Source of the DNA: JAAXHE01 sp964551635
Lineage (GTDB): Bacteria; Latescibacterota; UBA2968; GCA-2709665
NCBI GenBank assembly: GCA_964551635.1
Contig: CAZKDZ010000277.1
Span: 1 to 28,039 of the forward strand
Direction: 5' to 3'
Length of the DNA stretch: 28,039 bases
This document shows, piece after piece, positions 1 to 7,544 of the stretch. The stretch's first letter is position 1. Every line of letters starts with the position of its first letter. The translations under genes were made by a program, and so were the position numbers. The notes beneath the pieces were generated by a model, which worked only from the letters and a program-made list of their open reading frames with translations, did no database searches and was not told where the DNA came from.

Positions 1-71
1 ATATAGCCGTTGGGCTGGGCCGAAACCGTCACCCACCCCAGCACCAGCCAGCAAAACAGCAATACGCGCAC
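1..71 (-). CDS. Secreted protein, N-terminal fragment (runs off the window)
   Basis: The minus strand opens at GTG (71-69), preceded by a GGGGAG ribosome site with a 7-nt spacer. The frame then reads MRVLLFCWLVLGWVTVSAQP and continues off the window edge. This is a textbook Sec signal peptide: one basic residue, a hydrophobic core rich in Leu, Val and Trp, and a V-S-A cleavage site followed by Gln. An in-frame TAG lies upstream at 116-114 with no ATG between, so GTG is the only good start. It is 67 nt downstream of the opine-dehydrogenase-like gene on the same strand and is probably cotranscribed with it. Only 23 residues are visible, so the mature protein cannot be identified. Confidence 0.6.
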   Translation of the reverse strand, partial: MRVLLFCWLVLGWVTVSAQPNGY

Positions 72-86
72 CGACTGTCTCCCCTG

Positions 87-115
87 GCAGCCCGTTGAAA
101 GAGCCCATCCGGGCT
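87..115 (-). terminator. Weak hairpin and short repeat between opine dehydrogenase and the secreted gene
   Basis: On the minus strand AGCCC-GGAT-GGGCT (115-102) forms a 5 bp hairpin followed by CTTTCAACGGGCTGC. The last part is a 14-nt sequence (GCAGCCCGTTGAAA on the plus strand, 87-100) that recurs exactly at 9694-9707. The stem is short and the T run is only three bases. It may be a weak terminator or simply part of a dispersed repeat. Confidence 0.3.
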
Positions 116-138
116 ACGGCCGGTCTCCCGCGGAGAGA

Positions 139-1236
139 TCAGGGGGTTTTGCCCGTTTGAAGATATGCCTTCAGCTCTCGCGGGTCCATCCCGGCAATAC
201 CGAGATCACAGACGTCTCTGCCTGAGGTCCAGCCGTCATCTCCAATGACGATCGATCCGATGTCGACCATCGCGCGTATGGTGGGCGCGGGTACATCGTA
301 CTGTGTGCCAACCGAGTGCCACGCCGCCAGTCCGTAGGGAATATCTTCCGTAAGCCAGCGGCTGTCCATGGATCCGGGCGCCTTGAGACGGGTGAGCATG
401 TAACTGCCGTTAATGGTTGACCACAGATCTCCTTCCGGTCCGAAGCCGGCGCGATGAAAGGCGACATTCGCCGGGTACAGGTTGTAACCGAGCCGGCCGG
501 CTATCGAGCGGCGTTCGGAGTCGACCTGCATGATCACTCTGGCCACGGATGGGGTGACGCCCTCTTCGTAAAAGTAGAACTCGCCGTGTGAGTACTCCAC
601 GCGGCCGGCGTTGAGGAGGACACCCGCGGGATGTACCACCGGGTTCATTGCAGCCAGGCCGCAGGCCATCACGTCGGGATATCCCGTTATCCCCGGAAAA
701 AGGGCATCCAACCGTCCGCGTACGTGATCGAATTCGGAGGCCGGAAAGACGCCGAGGCCCAGGCCGGTGACGATTCCCCAGATGGTTGCGGTGTCCGGGG
801 CCGTCTTCCGGCAGACGAACGGCGCGGTATCCACTTCGGCGAGGACGACGCCTCCGGCGCCGGCTTCCCTGAGGAGACGCGCCCATTCGAGGGCGCCGAG
901 GGTACCGGGCATGATGACGACGGTCTGACCCGGGCGCAGGTGCGGCGCGCAGACTTCCGCGAAGGGCTTGTGCGCGTACGCCGGCACGATAAGCAGGACG
1001 ATATCCGGCGACTCCAGCGCCTCCTCGATATCGGTGGTGATACAGTGGATCCTGGCTGCGCCCTGTCCCGCAGCCCCGAGCAGATGGATGATGCCGTCGT
1101 CGACAACAGGATCCAGAGATTCCCTGTAACCGGGAATCTCATAGAGTGTGATCTCAAAACCCTTCAGGCTGAGGTTGGCAGCCACGGCAAACGCGGTGTT
1201 TCCGCCGCCGAGAACGGTCACGGTCTTCAGGGACAT
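139..1236 (-). CDS. NAD/NADP octopine/nopaline (opine) dehydrogenase family protein
   Basis: The 365-residue product matches the opine dehydrogenase family in length and in both domains. The N-terminus has a Rossmann fold with a V-L-G-G-G-N-T-A-F-A nucleotide-binding loop at residues 8-17. The C-terminal half carries the family's helical domain, with N-P-V-V-H-P-A-G-V-L-L-N-A-G near residue 200 (the conserved His is the probable catalytic base) and T-E-D-I-P-Y-G-L near 300. Family members reductively join an amino acid and a 2-oxoacid, or oxidise such conjugates using NAD(P). The substrate here cannot be read from sequence. The start is ATG at 1236. A secreted-protein gene follows on the same strand; the moaB operon is divergent across a 245-nt gap. 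Alternative: a ketopantoate-reductase-like enzyme, less likely because of the C-terminal domain. Confidence 0.85.
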   Translation of the reverse strand: MSLKTVTVLGGGNTAFAVAANLSLKGFEITLYEIPGYRESLDPVVDDGIIHLLGAAGQGAARIHCITTDIEEALESPDIVLLIVPAYAHKPFAEVCAPHLRPGQTVVIMPGTLGALEWARLLREAGAGGVVLAEVDTAPFVCRKTAPDTATIWGIVTGLGLGVFPASEFDHVRGRLDALFPGITGYPDVMACGLAAMNPVVHPAGVLLNAGRVEYSHGEFYFYEEGVTPSVARVIMQVDSERRSIAGRLGYNLYPANVAFHRAGFGPEGDLWSTINGSYMLTRLKAPGSMDSRWLTEDIPYGLAAWHSVGTQYDVPAPTIRAMVDIGSIVIGDDGWTSGRDVCDLGIAGMDPRELKAYLQTGKTP

Positions 1237-1481
1237 TGTGTACGCCTCTCAGGTGAACAAACGCATCACGCAAATGGAATTTACTCCGACTCGAATCGGA
1301 ATCCGCGAACCGGCTCCGGTTCATTTCAGGCACAAATATAAACCCGCCGCAGTACAGGGACAAGACCGGATTCGCCGATAAGCGCCGGCCGCGGACCCGA
1401 GGCAGAACATCCTGCCGGGGTTCGCCTGAATCATCGCGACGGCGAACTTCCTGCCGACAGTTCAACGCGAGGAGGGACCCA
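1237..1481. promoter_or_regulatory. Divergent intergenic region with a near-palindrome
   Basis: This 245-nt gap separates the minus-strand opine dehydrogenase gene from the plus-strand moaB operon, so promoters for both must lie here. It holds a 16-bp perfect inverted repeat GAACCGG-CT-CCGGTTC at 1307-1322 and an AT-rich patch AAATATAAA around 1334-1342 that could supply a -10 element in either direction. I do not see a convincing -35 partner for it. The SD of moaB (GGAGGG, 1471-1476) is at the right edge. Confidence 0.35.
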
Positions 1482-1991
1482 ATGCCCTATGAGGACCACA
1501 AGAAGCAGGCGCAGGGCGCCGTATGCTGTGCCGTACTCACCATCAGCGACACGCGGACGGAAGCCGACGACAGGAGCGGCAGGATAATCAAGGATCTGCT
1601 TGCTGCCGGAGGCCACTCGACGGGTTTCTACCAGGTCGTCCCGGACGATCCTGCCCGAATCCGTGACCACATCATCCGGATTGCGGACGCAGGCAGCTGC
1701 CAGGCCATTCTGACAAGCGGCGGCACGGGAATCGCGGCCCGTGATACGACCTATGAAGCCGTGGTCGGTCTGCTGGAAAAGCGGCTCGACGGATTCGGTG
1801 AACTCTTCCGCACCCTGAGCTGGGATGACATCGGCTCCGGCGCCATGCTCTCCCGCGCCGTGGCCGGTGTCTACCGCGACACGATGATATTCTGCATGCC
1901 CGGATCTTCCGGCGCAGTACGCCTCGCTATGGAAAAGCTGATCGTTCCCGAACTGTCACACCTTGTCTGGGAAATCTGGCGACAGAAGTAG
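1482..1991 (+). CDS. moaB: MoaB/MogA-type molybdenum cofactor biosynthesis protein
   Basis: The 169-residue cytoplasmic protein belongs to the MoaB/Mog family, which binds molybdopterin and adenylylates it before molybdenum insertion. The fold opens with A-V-L-T-I-S-D-T-R at residues 18-26. The family signature T-S-G-G-T-G-I-A-A-R-D-T-T-Y-E is at about residues 78-92, followed by G-F-G-E-L-F-R near 105 and the S-R-A-V-A-G segment. Length is typical. The start is ATG 1482 with GGAGGG five nt upstream. It is the first gene of a plus-strand run; the histone-deacetylase-family gene begins 19 nt after its stop. No other molybdenum cofactor gene is in the window, so the role in this operon is not explained by context. 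Confidence 0.9.
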   Translation: MPYEDHKKQAQGAVCCAVLTISDTRTEADDRSGRIIKDLLAAGGHSTGFYQVVPDDPARIRDHIIRIADAGSCQAILTSGGTGIAARDTTYEAVVGLLEKRLDGFGELFRTLSWDDIGSGAMLSRAVAGVYRDTMIFCMPGSSGAVRLAMEKLIVPELSHLVWEIWRQK

Positions 1992-2010
1992 CCTTCGAAC
2001 CGGAGGGACA

Positions 2011-2961
2011 ATGCCACGGGTGGGGCTGATCGCGCATCCTGACTTTTCCCTGCATGACACCGGCTTCGGACATCCGGAACGACCTGCCAGGCTTCACGCC
2101 ATCCGGAGCCGGTTGGCCGAGACCGGACTCGGAGACCGGCTCTTCGACATTACACCAAAAACACTCGAAGTCGACTGGCTGGAGAGAGTCCACGCCTCAA
2201 GGCATATCTTGGACGTAAAACGCCGTTGTGAACAGAACGTGCGCCTCATGGACGCGGGCGATACCTTCATTTCTCCCGCATCCTATAAGGTCGCCCGCCT
2301 CGCGGCAGGGGCGGCCTGCGAGGCGGTCGAGGCGGTTATGGACGACCGCGCAGACGCGGTATTCTGTGCCACACGTCCACCGGGCCACCATGCGGAACGG
2401 GACAGGGCGATGGGCTTCTGCCTGTTCAACAATGCGGCCGTCGCCGCCCGATACATCCAGGCAGCCCATCGGCTGGAACGAATCCTCATCGTCGACTGGG
2501 ACGTGCATCACGGAAACGGTACGCAGCATATCTTCGAGGAAGACCCAACGGTCTTCTATTTCAGCGCCCATCAGTACCCGCACTATCCGTGGTTCAGCGG
2601 TAGCAGCGGCGAAAGGGGAATTGGCCCGGGTAAGGGCACGAACCTGAACGCCCCCATGCCCGCCGGCGCGGGGGACGAACAGTTCCTTCGCGCATTCGAC
2701 GAACTTCTGGCCCCTGAAATGGAGCGTTTTCAGCCTGAATTCGTCATCGTCTCGGCCGGTTTCGACGCGCACGCCGACGACCCGCTCTCCGGCACCCGGG
2801 TCACGGCGGACGGATTCGCCGAAATGACGCGCAGGGTTCGTCAACTCGCAAGGATGTACGCCAACGATCGTCTCATCTCGGTACTGGAAGGCGGATACGA
2901 CCTCAACGGCCTCGCCCTTTGCGTCGAATACCACGTGAGCGCGCTGTTGGAAACCGGTTAG
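2011..2961 (+). CDS. Histone deacetylase / acetoin-utilisation (AcuC-like) family zinc deacetylase
   Basis: The 316-residue product has every catalytic element of the arginase/deacetylase fold. There is a His-His pair in R-P-P-G-H-H-A-E (126-127) and zinc ligands in D-W-D-V-H-H-G-N-G-T (Asp164, His166) and S-A-G-F-D-A-H (Asp252). The transition-state Tyr is in L-E-G-G-Y-D (Tyr296). It should therefore be an active zinc amidohydrolase on acetyl-lysine, acetylpolyamine or a small acetylated substrate. I chose ATG 2011 because GGAGGG (2002-2007) lies just before it. An in-frame ATG at 1963 would overlap moaB by 29 nt and has no ribosome site. It sits between moaB and pheA in one apparent operon; the 128-nt gap before pheA contains a T7 run that may attenuate readthrough. 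Confidence 0.92.
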   Translation: MPRVGLIAHPDFSLHDTGFGHPERPARLHAIRSRLAETGLGDRLFDITPKTLEVDWLERVHASRHILDVKRRCEQNVRLMDAGDTFISPASYKVARLAAGAACEAVEAVMDDRADAVFCATRPPGHHAERDRAMGFCLFNNAAVAARYIQAAHRLERILIVDWDVHHGNGTQHIFEEDPTVFYFSAHQYPHYPWFSGSSGERGIGPGKGTNLNAPMPAGAGDEQFLRAFDELLAPEMERFQPEFVIVSAGFDAHADDPLSGTRVTADGFAEMTRRVRQLARMYANDRLISVLEGGYDLNGLALCVEYHVSALLETG

Positions 2962-2962
2962 C

Positions 2963-2981
2963 CGGCTGCTGCCGTTTTTTT
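2963..2981 (+). terminator. Short hairpin plus T7 run after the deacetylase gene
   Basis: Directly after the stop codon, CGGC-TGCT-GCCG (2963-2974) forms a 4 bp GC stem followed by seven T (2975-2981). A larger alternative pairs GCCGGC at 2961-2966 with GCCGGC at 2987-2992 across the T run. The stem is short, so this is at most a partial terminator or attenuator between the deacetylase and pheA. Confidence 0.35.
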
Positions 2982-3089
2982 CGGGCGCCGGCTTTCGGAA
3001 CCATTGACTCGATCCCGTCGTCTACACCCTCGGCTGCCGTACTCCCGTCCACGCGAGCCGGGTGCGCCGATTCCGTTCATGGAGGCAAA

Positions 3090-3959
3090 GTGAGTTCAAG
3101 AGATCCCGTTGTCGCATTCCAGGGCGAAATGGGCGCATTCAGCGAAATGGCTGCCCGGAGTTACTTCTGCGAGAATGTCCGTGTGGTCCCGCAGTCCGAC
3201 TTCGCGGGCCTCTTCAACGCTGTCGCCGGCGGCGCCTGTACGCACGGGATGGTACCCATTGAGAATTCTCTCATGGGGAGCATTCACGAAAACTACGATC
3301 TGCTCCTGCGGCAGGATCTCTACATCGTGGGCGAAATCAAACTTCGGATCGTGCACAACCTCATAGTCAATCCCGGCGTACGCATGGAAGACGTCAGGCA
3401 GGTCTACTCACAGGCGCCTGCACTGGCGCAGTGTACCGAGTTCATTCGATCAAACGCAGGCGTCGAAGCCGTGGTGGCGCAGGACACGGCCGGCGCCGTC
3501 AAACAGATCAAGGAAGAGAACGCGAGAGATGCCGCCGCCATCGCCAGCGCACAGGCGGCGATCGACTACGATCTGGAGATTCTCCGGGAAGGTCTGGAAA
3601 ACGACCATCGGAACTACACCCGGTTTCTGGTTGTGGCCTCCGAGCCGGCTGAACCTGTCGATCCTGCAAAGACCACCGTCGTCTATACCCTGGATCACAT
3701 CCCCGGCGCCCTGTTCAAGAGCCTGGGCGTATTCGCAATGCGGGATATCAACCTCCTGAAGATCGAGTCCCGACCCTTGAGCGGTCGACCCTGGGAGTAT
3801 GTCTTCTACCTGGATTTCGAAGGCCACCTGGCCAGTGAAGCGTGCCGTCAGGCAATTGATCACCTCGATAAGATGGCCAGCTTCCTCAAAATCCTCGGTT
3901 CCTACACGCTGGGCAGGACTGTCGAAGGCACGTTGCGGGAAAAGAGGGTGGCCCCATGA
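3090..3959 (+). CDS. pheA: Prephenate dehydratase (monofunctional, ACT domain)
   Basis: The enzyme converts prephenate to phenylpyruvate in phenylalanine biosynthesis. From the chosen GTG start it is 289 residues, the usual monofunctional length. Visible motifs are F-Q-G-E-M-G-A-F-S-E at the N-terminus, P-I-E-N-S at 56-60 and the catalytic T-R-F at 177-179. A C-terminal ACT regulatory domain with E-S-R-P at 226-229 follows, the usual phenylalanine-sensing motif. GTG 3090 is chosen because GGAGG (3081-3085) precedes it at the right distance and the family's conserved start follows at once. The same frame is open back to ATG 2919, but that would overlap the deacetylase gene and add 57 residues with no family match. 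Its stop overlaps the aminotransferase start by 4 nt (ATGA), so the two are probably translationally coupled, which fits phenylpyruvate being passed to transamination. Confidence 0.93.
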   Translation: MSSRDPVVAFQGEMGAFSEMAARSYFCENVRVVPQSDFAGLFNAVAGGACTHGMVPIENSLMGSIHENYDLLLRQDLYIVGEIKLRIVHNLIVNPGVRMEDVRQVYSQAPALAQCTEFIRSNAGVEAVVAQDTAGAVKQIKEENARDAAAIASAQAAIDYDLEILREGLENDHRNYTRFLVVASEPAEPVDPAKTTVVYTLDHIPGALFKSLGVFAMRDINLLKIESRPLSGRPWEYVFYLDFEGHLASEACRQAIDHLDKMASFLKILGSYTLGRTVEGTLREKRVAP

Positions 3960-5125
3960 ACCTCGCACACCGCATGGACCGGCTCGGTACCGAATCCGCG
4001 TTCGAAGTACTGGTCAAGGCTAGAGACCTGGAATCCCGTGGCAGGGACGTGGTCCACCTTGAAATCGGCGAGCCCGATTTCGATACCCCGTCCCACATCG
4101 TCGATGCCGGCAGGCAGGCGCTTTCTTCGGGTTATACGCACTACGGTCCCCCGGTGGGACTGCCGGAACTCCGCGAGGCCATTGCACAGGACGTCTCCAG
4201 ATTCCGTGGAATCCAGGTCGAGCCGGATCAGGTCGTGGTCACGCCCGGCGCAAAACCGATCATGTTCTACGCCATTCTGGCCCTTGCGCAGCCGGGAGAC
4301 GAGGTCATCTATCCGGACCCGGGATTTCCAATCTACGAGTCCGTAATCCGTTTTGCGGGCGCTCGCCCGGTTCCCATTTCGCTCACGGAAGAACGCGGCT
4401 TCAGTCTCGACGTGAATGAACTTGCGGACCTGATCACGGACCGCACCCGGCTTCTCATCATCAATTCCCCTCAAAACCCCACGAGTGGAATCATCCCTCC
4501 GGCAGACCTGAAGGCAATCGCGGAACTTGCCGTCGACAGGGGGATCCCGGTCCTTGCCGACGAGATCTACTCCCGCATCCGGTACGACGACGCATTCCAC
4601 AGTATCTCCGTGTACGAGGGTATGCAGGATCTGACCATTATTCTGGACGGTTTTTCCAAGACGTACGCGATGACGGGATGGCGAATCGGGTACGGTGTGA
4701 TGCCGCGGAACCTGGCGGAACAGTTCGGACTCCTGATGGTCAACAGCAACTCCTGCACCGCGACGTTCACCCAGAGGGCCGCGCTGGCCGCAATTCAGGG
4801 CCCGCAGGACGACGTCCAGACAATGGTGGCCGAATTCAAACGCCGCCGGGACATCTTTGTCGCTGGGCTCCGCGAAATTCCCGGCATCCGATGCCCGCTC
4901 CCGGGCGGCGCGTTCTACCTCTTTCCGAATATCGAGGACCTGGGTCTCTCCTCCCAGGAACTCGCCGATTATCTTCTGTACGAAGGAAACGTCGCTGCGC
5001 TGTCCGGCCATGGCTTTGGCGCATCCGGTGAAGGCCACATCCGCTTTTCCTTTGCCAATTCGGTCGAAAATATACAGAAAGCATTGGAACGCATTGCCGA
5101 TTGCGTACGGAAAATCCGGGGATGA
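3956..5125 (+). CDS. Class I/II PLP-dependent aminotransferase (aspartate/aromatic type)
   Basis: The 389-residue product is a fold-type I aminotransferase of the AspC/AraT group. I can see G-E-P-D-F-D-T-P near 38-45, N-P-T at 174-176, the pyridoxal-contacting D-E-I-Y at 202-205, and the Schiff-base Lys235 in G-F-S-K-T-Y-A-M-T-G-W-R. The substrate-carboxylate Arg is in I-R-F-S-F-A-N near residue 362. Its start overlaps the pheA stop (ATGA), so it most likely transaminates phenylpyruvate to phenylalanine, possibly also serving aspartate or other 2-oxoacids. The assignment to aromatic amino acids rests on context; the sequence alone supports only the broader class. Confidence 0.9.
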   Translation: MNLAHRMDRLGTESAFEVLVKARDLESRGRDVVHLEIGEPDFDTPSHIVDAGRQALSSGYTHYGPPVGLPELREAIAQDVSRFRGIQVEPDQVVVTPGAKPIMFYAILALAQPGDEVIYPDPGFPIYESVIRFAGARPVPISLTEERGFSLDVNELADLITDRTRLLIINSPQNPTSGIIPPADLKAIAELAVDRGIPVLADEIYSRIRYDDAFHSISVYEGMQDLTIILDGFSKTYAMTGWRIGYGVMPRNLAEQFGLLMVNSNSCTATFTQRAALAAIQGPQDDVQTMVAEFKRRRDIFVAGLREIPGIRCPLPGGAFYLFPNIEDLGLSSQELADYLLYEGNVAALSGHGFGASGEGHIRFSFANSVENIQKALERIADCVRKIRG

Positions 5126-5143
5126 CGCGCGGCCTGGGGGCCA

Positions 5144-5186
5144 TACGAGAATCCCCGGTGACGAATCGTCACCGGGGATTCTCGTA
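5144..5186. terminator. Long perfect hairpin between convergent genes
   Basis: TACGAGAATCCCCGGTGAC (5144-5162) is the exact reverse complement of 5168-5186, leaving a 5-nt centre that can close by one more pair. The stem is thus 19-20 bp with no mismatch. It sits 18 nt after the aminotransferase stop and 71 nt beyond the stop of the convergent GWxTD gene, so it can end transcription from both sides. There is no T run on either strand, which is unusual for an intrinsic terminator. Confidence 0.7.
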
Positions 5187-5257
5187 CTGAATGCGGAGAT
5201 GAAACTCAGCCGCGTGCGCGGCAGGTTTTCCCCACATGAGACTGACCTTCACGCAGT

Positions 5258-7372
5258 CTACCACATCACTCTAAAAGACGTCGCTGTGCTCACTTCCTGC
5301 CGGCTGTTCAAATCCAGAACTTTCACTCGAAAGTCCCGCGGGCCGGGAAACGTCTCCAGGTTCAACGCCTGGTATATCGGCTCCCAGGCCTGCGAACCCT
5401 TGTGGGTATAGGAAACCGCCGTGGTCCATTCCGGCTCCGCCTCCGAGCCGTCTTCCTTCAGGGTTCGGATCTGGTAGGTTACCTGATAATTGGTTGCGCC
5501 GAACCGGTCCTTCTGCAGATTGTAGATTTCATAGTAGAAATACGCCTGCGCACCCTGTCGATACTGTTTGAGCGGATTGGGCAGAATGAGGTACCGTTCC
5601 CGTCCGTAAGGCGCCTGCTCCCTTTCGACGATCCGCCGCGCAAGCAGCATATCGCTCACGCTGAGCGAATCGTATCCGAATTCACCAATCCGCAACACGC
5701 TCCGGAACGTACCTATCGACTTTGTCCTCCTGTCCTCGGCCTCCGCGGCAATGAAGTATTTCCCGGGTGACAGCATCAGCTTCTCGCCCGTAAACAGATA
5801 CCCTTCCCGAGTCGCTTCATACTGTACCCACGGCATGACGTCGACCCTTCCGATGTCTTTCCTCAGGGTATCCCATTCCGCGTCGAACAGAAACAGTCCC
5901 TGACGTATTTCCACGGCCTGCGCCCCGGCCTGCGCCTCCTTGTGTTGTACTTCCTCACCCGGAAGCGCGTAATATACCTCCACTCTGGCCTTGTCCCCTT
6001 CCCCTCGAAACCGGGCCATCTGGTACGGGGCATCGTAACGCTCCCATTTGTATGGGTCCTTGTAAAACTCGGGCACCTTTGCCGTCAGCCTCTCGAAATC
6101 AACCGGGCGATTCCCCAACCAGCCCACCCGATAACGCCAGGTATCCCGTGTGTCCGTATTCGCAAACAGCAGCCGAAACCCGCCGTAATCCCACATCTCC
6201 AGCCGTGGACGATGTTTGTACGGCGTCGATCCCTGCTGACTCAACCAGAAAAGATGGTCCTGGTACCAGACCGGCTCGTCCAGACCGGTATCGATTTCGG
6301 GCGGTCGGACGCTCCTTGCCTCCGGACGTCCATACCGGATATACGCCTGACCCTTGTCGGTCGTCCAGCCCGCAATTCCGCGTTCCGGATCTCCGAAACG
6401 CAGGTTGACGTACGCCACTCTTCCGCAGTGTTCCATCAGGCGCTCGTTAACCGGCGTGAGGAACAACGGATCGCGCCCGGTCCAGAACGCCCGCAACGCA
6501 TCGTCGTCGGGGAGGTCTTCGCCGGCCTCCATGTTCTCTTTGCCCACCAGCATGAATACGGACATCATGAACTGCTGTTCGCGAAGCGACATCCGGTTCA
6601 ATCCTTTCACATAGGCCGGATATGCGCGCTTGAGTTCGTCCTGCGCCTGGTATGCCAGTCCCAGAAACAAATGGACGTCCGGATCCTCCGGCTGGCGTTG
6701 AAGGAAGTCCTCGAACAGCGCCGCCATTTTTTCCGGCATCCTTGCTTCGTAATACACCAGCCCCAGCAGAAGCAGTGAAGGTCTGTGCTCCGGATCGACA
6801 TTCAGGGCCCGGGTCAGATATCCGATCGCCTGGTCCCGGTCCTTCTCTCCGAATCTTTCCAGGCTGAACGATCTCGTCCGCCGATTACCAAGATCGTCGT
6901 ACTGATAGTCGATCCGCTCGCTTTCCAGGTATCTGGACATCTGCCAGGCCGCGTACCTGCCGGCCAGGTACAGGGCGCCGACGTGGTTCGGATTGATGTC
7001 AATCGCCTTTTTTGCGTTCTTGTAGGCGTGGCCTCGCCTGCCCAGGGCCCAGAGTACTCTCGCGTATTCAATTCGGAAATCCACGTTGGTTCTGTCTTTT
7101 CGCATCGCCCGCTGCAGCCACGTGGAGGCCTGCCTGCGCGTACCGGGCGTCCTGTCGTCGCTGTAGAGCCCGGCGAGTTCGTACATTGCCCATCCTGATG
7201 GGTCCAGCCGGATCGCCTCCCTGATGAGCTTTTCGCGTTTCCGGTACTCGACCGTCGTATCCGATGCCGCCGCAAGGAGCGAGTCCACACGCGCCGAAAC
7301 CGCCCTGGCTGCTTCGACGTGCGCCGTGCAGACCGGAATGGATGCCGCAATCGCAAGAATCAGTGCCCTCAT
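5258..7372 (-). CDS. Secreted TPR-repeat protein with GWxTD domain
   Basis: The 704-residue product starts with a Sec signal peptide (hydrophobic core at residues 3-15, likely cleavage near 20). Residues 30-260 are tetratricopeptide-like helices; repeats are clear around 110-145, 180-215 and 215-250. A GWxTD domain follows: F-W-T-G-R-D-P near 296-302, N-E-R-L-M-E-H, then G-W-T-T-D at 335-339 and Y-I-R-Y-G-R-P at 344-350. The C-terminal 300 residues are beta-rich and unassigned. GWxTD domains are found mainly in Bacteroidetes-related and Gemmatimonadota-related phyla, and their biochemical role is unknown; an envelope or extracellular scaffold role is inference. The SD AGGAGG lies close upstream and abuts one arm of the 7382-7419 inverted repeat. 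The single Cys15 does not form a proper lipobox. Confidence 0.85.
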   Translation of the reverse strand: MRALILAIAASIPVCTAHVEAARAVSARVDSLLAAASDTTVEYRKREKLIREAIRLDPSGWAMYELAGLYSDDRTPGTRRQASTWLQRAMRKDRTNVDFRIEYARVLWALGRRGHAYKNAKKAIDINPNHVGALYLAGRYAAWQMSRYLESERIDYQYDDLGNRRTRSFSLERFGEKDRDQAIGYLTRALNVDPEHRPSLLLLGLVYYEARMPEKMAALFEDFLQRQPEDPDVHLFLGLAYQAQDELKRAYPAYVKGLNRMSLREQQFMMSVFMLVGKENMEAGEDLPDDDALRAFWTGRDPLFLTPVNERLMEHCGRVAYVNLRFGDPERGIAGWTTDKGQAYIRYGRPEARSVRPPEIDTGLDEPVWYQDHLFWLSQQGSTPYKHRPRLEMWDYGGFRLLFANTDTRDTWRYRVGWLGNRPVDFERLTAKVPEFYKDPYKWERYDAPYQMARFRGEGDKARVEVYYALPGEEVQHKEAQAGAQAVEIRQGLFLFDAEWDTLRKDIGRVDVMPWVQYEATREGYLFTGEKLMLSPGKYFIAAEAEDRRTKSIGTFRSVLRIGEFGYDSLSVSDMLLARRIVEREQAPYGRERYLILPNPLKQYRQGAQAYFYYEIYNLQKDRFGATNYQVTYQIRTLKEDGSEAEPEWTTAVSYTHKGSQAWEPIYQALNLETFPGPRDFRVKVLDLNSRQEVSTATSFRVMW

Positions 7373-7381
7373 ACGCCCTCC

Positions 7382-7419
7382 TGTTACAGGTGGCTTTCAA
7401 CGCGCCGGAACCTGTAACA
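7382..7419. promoter_or_regulatory. 10 bp inverted repeat next to the GWxTD ribosome site
   Basis: TGTTACAGGT (7382-7391) and ACCTGTAACA (7410-7419) are exact reverse complements separated by 18 nt. On the minus strand the inner arm runs straight into the GWxTD gene's SD (GGAGG), so as RNA the hairpin could control access to it. As DNA it could be an operator lying between divergent genes. Confidence 0.45.
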
Positions 7420-7437
7420 TCGCCACAAATGGCAGTT

Positions 7438-7466
7438 TGACAATGAAATAAATGCCCGGTATCATG
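7438..7466 (+). promoter_or_regulatory. Sigma70-type promoter for the hydrolase-led cluster
   Basis: TTGACA (7438-7443), a 17-nt spacer, then TATCAT (7461-7466): a perfect -35 and a 5/6 match to the -10 at ideal spacing. Transcription would begin near 7473. This supports the ATG at 7545 as the hydrolase start, since the more upstream in-frame ATG at 7452 would lie before the transcript start. Confidence 0.6.
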
Positions 7467-7544
7467 TATACGAACGATCCGTTGAAAAGTTCTCAGGTCC
7501 TTCCGGCGGTCCGAGACGTGGACCCGCTATTCGAGGAGAAATCG

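Noticed and set aside
3902..5038. Long antisense open frame (378 codons) opposite the class I aminotransferase
   Set aside because: It mirrors a strongly conserved gene in GC-rich DNA and its translation shows no domain; it is a frame shadow.
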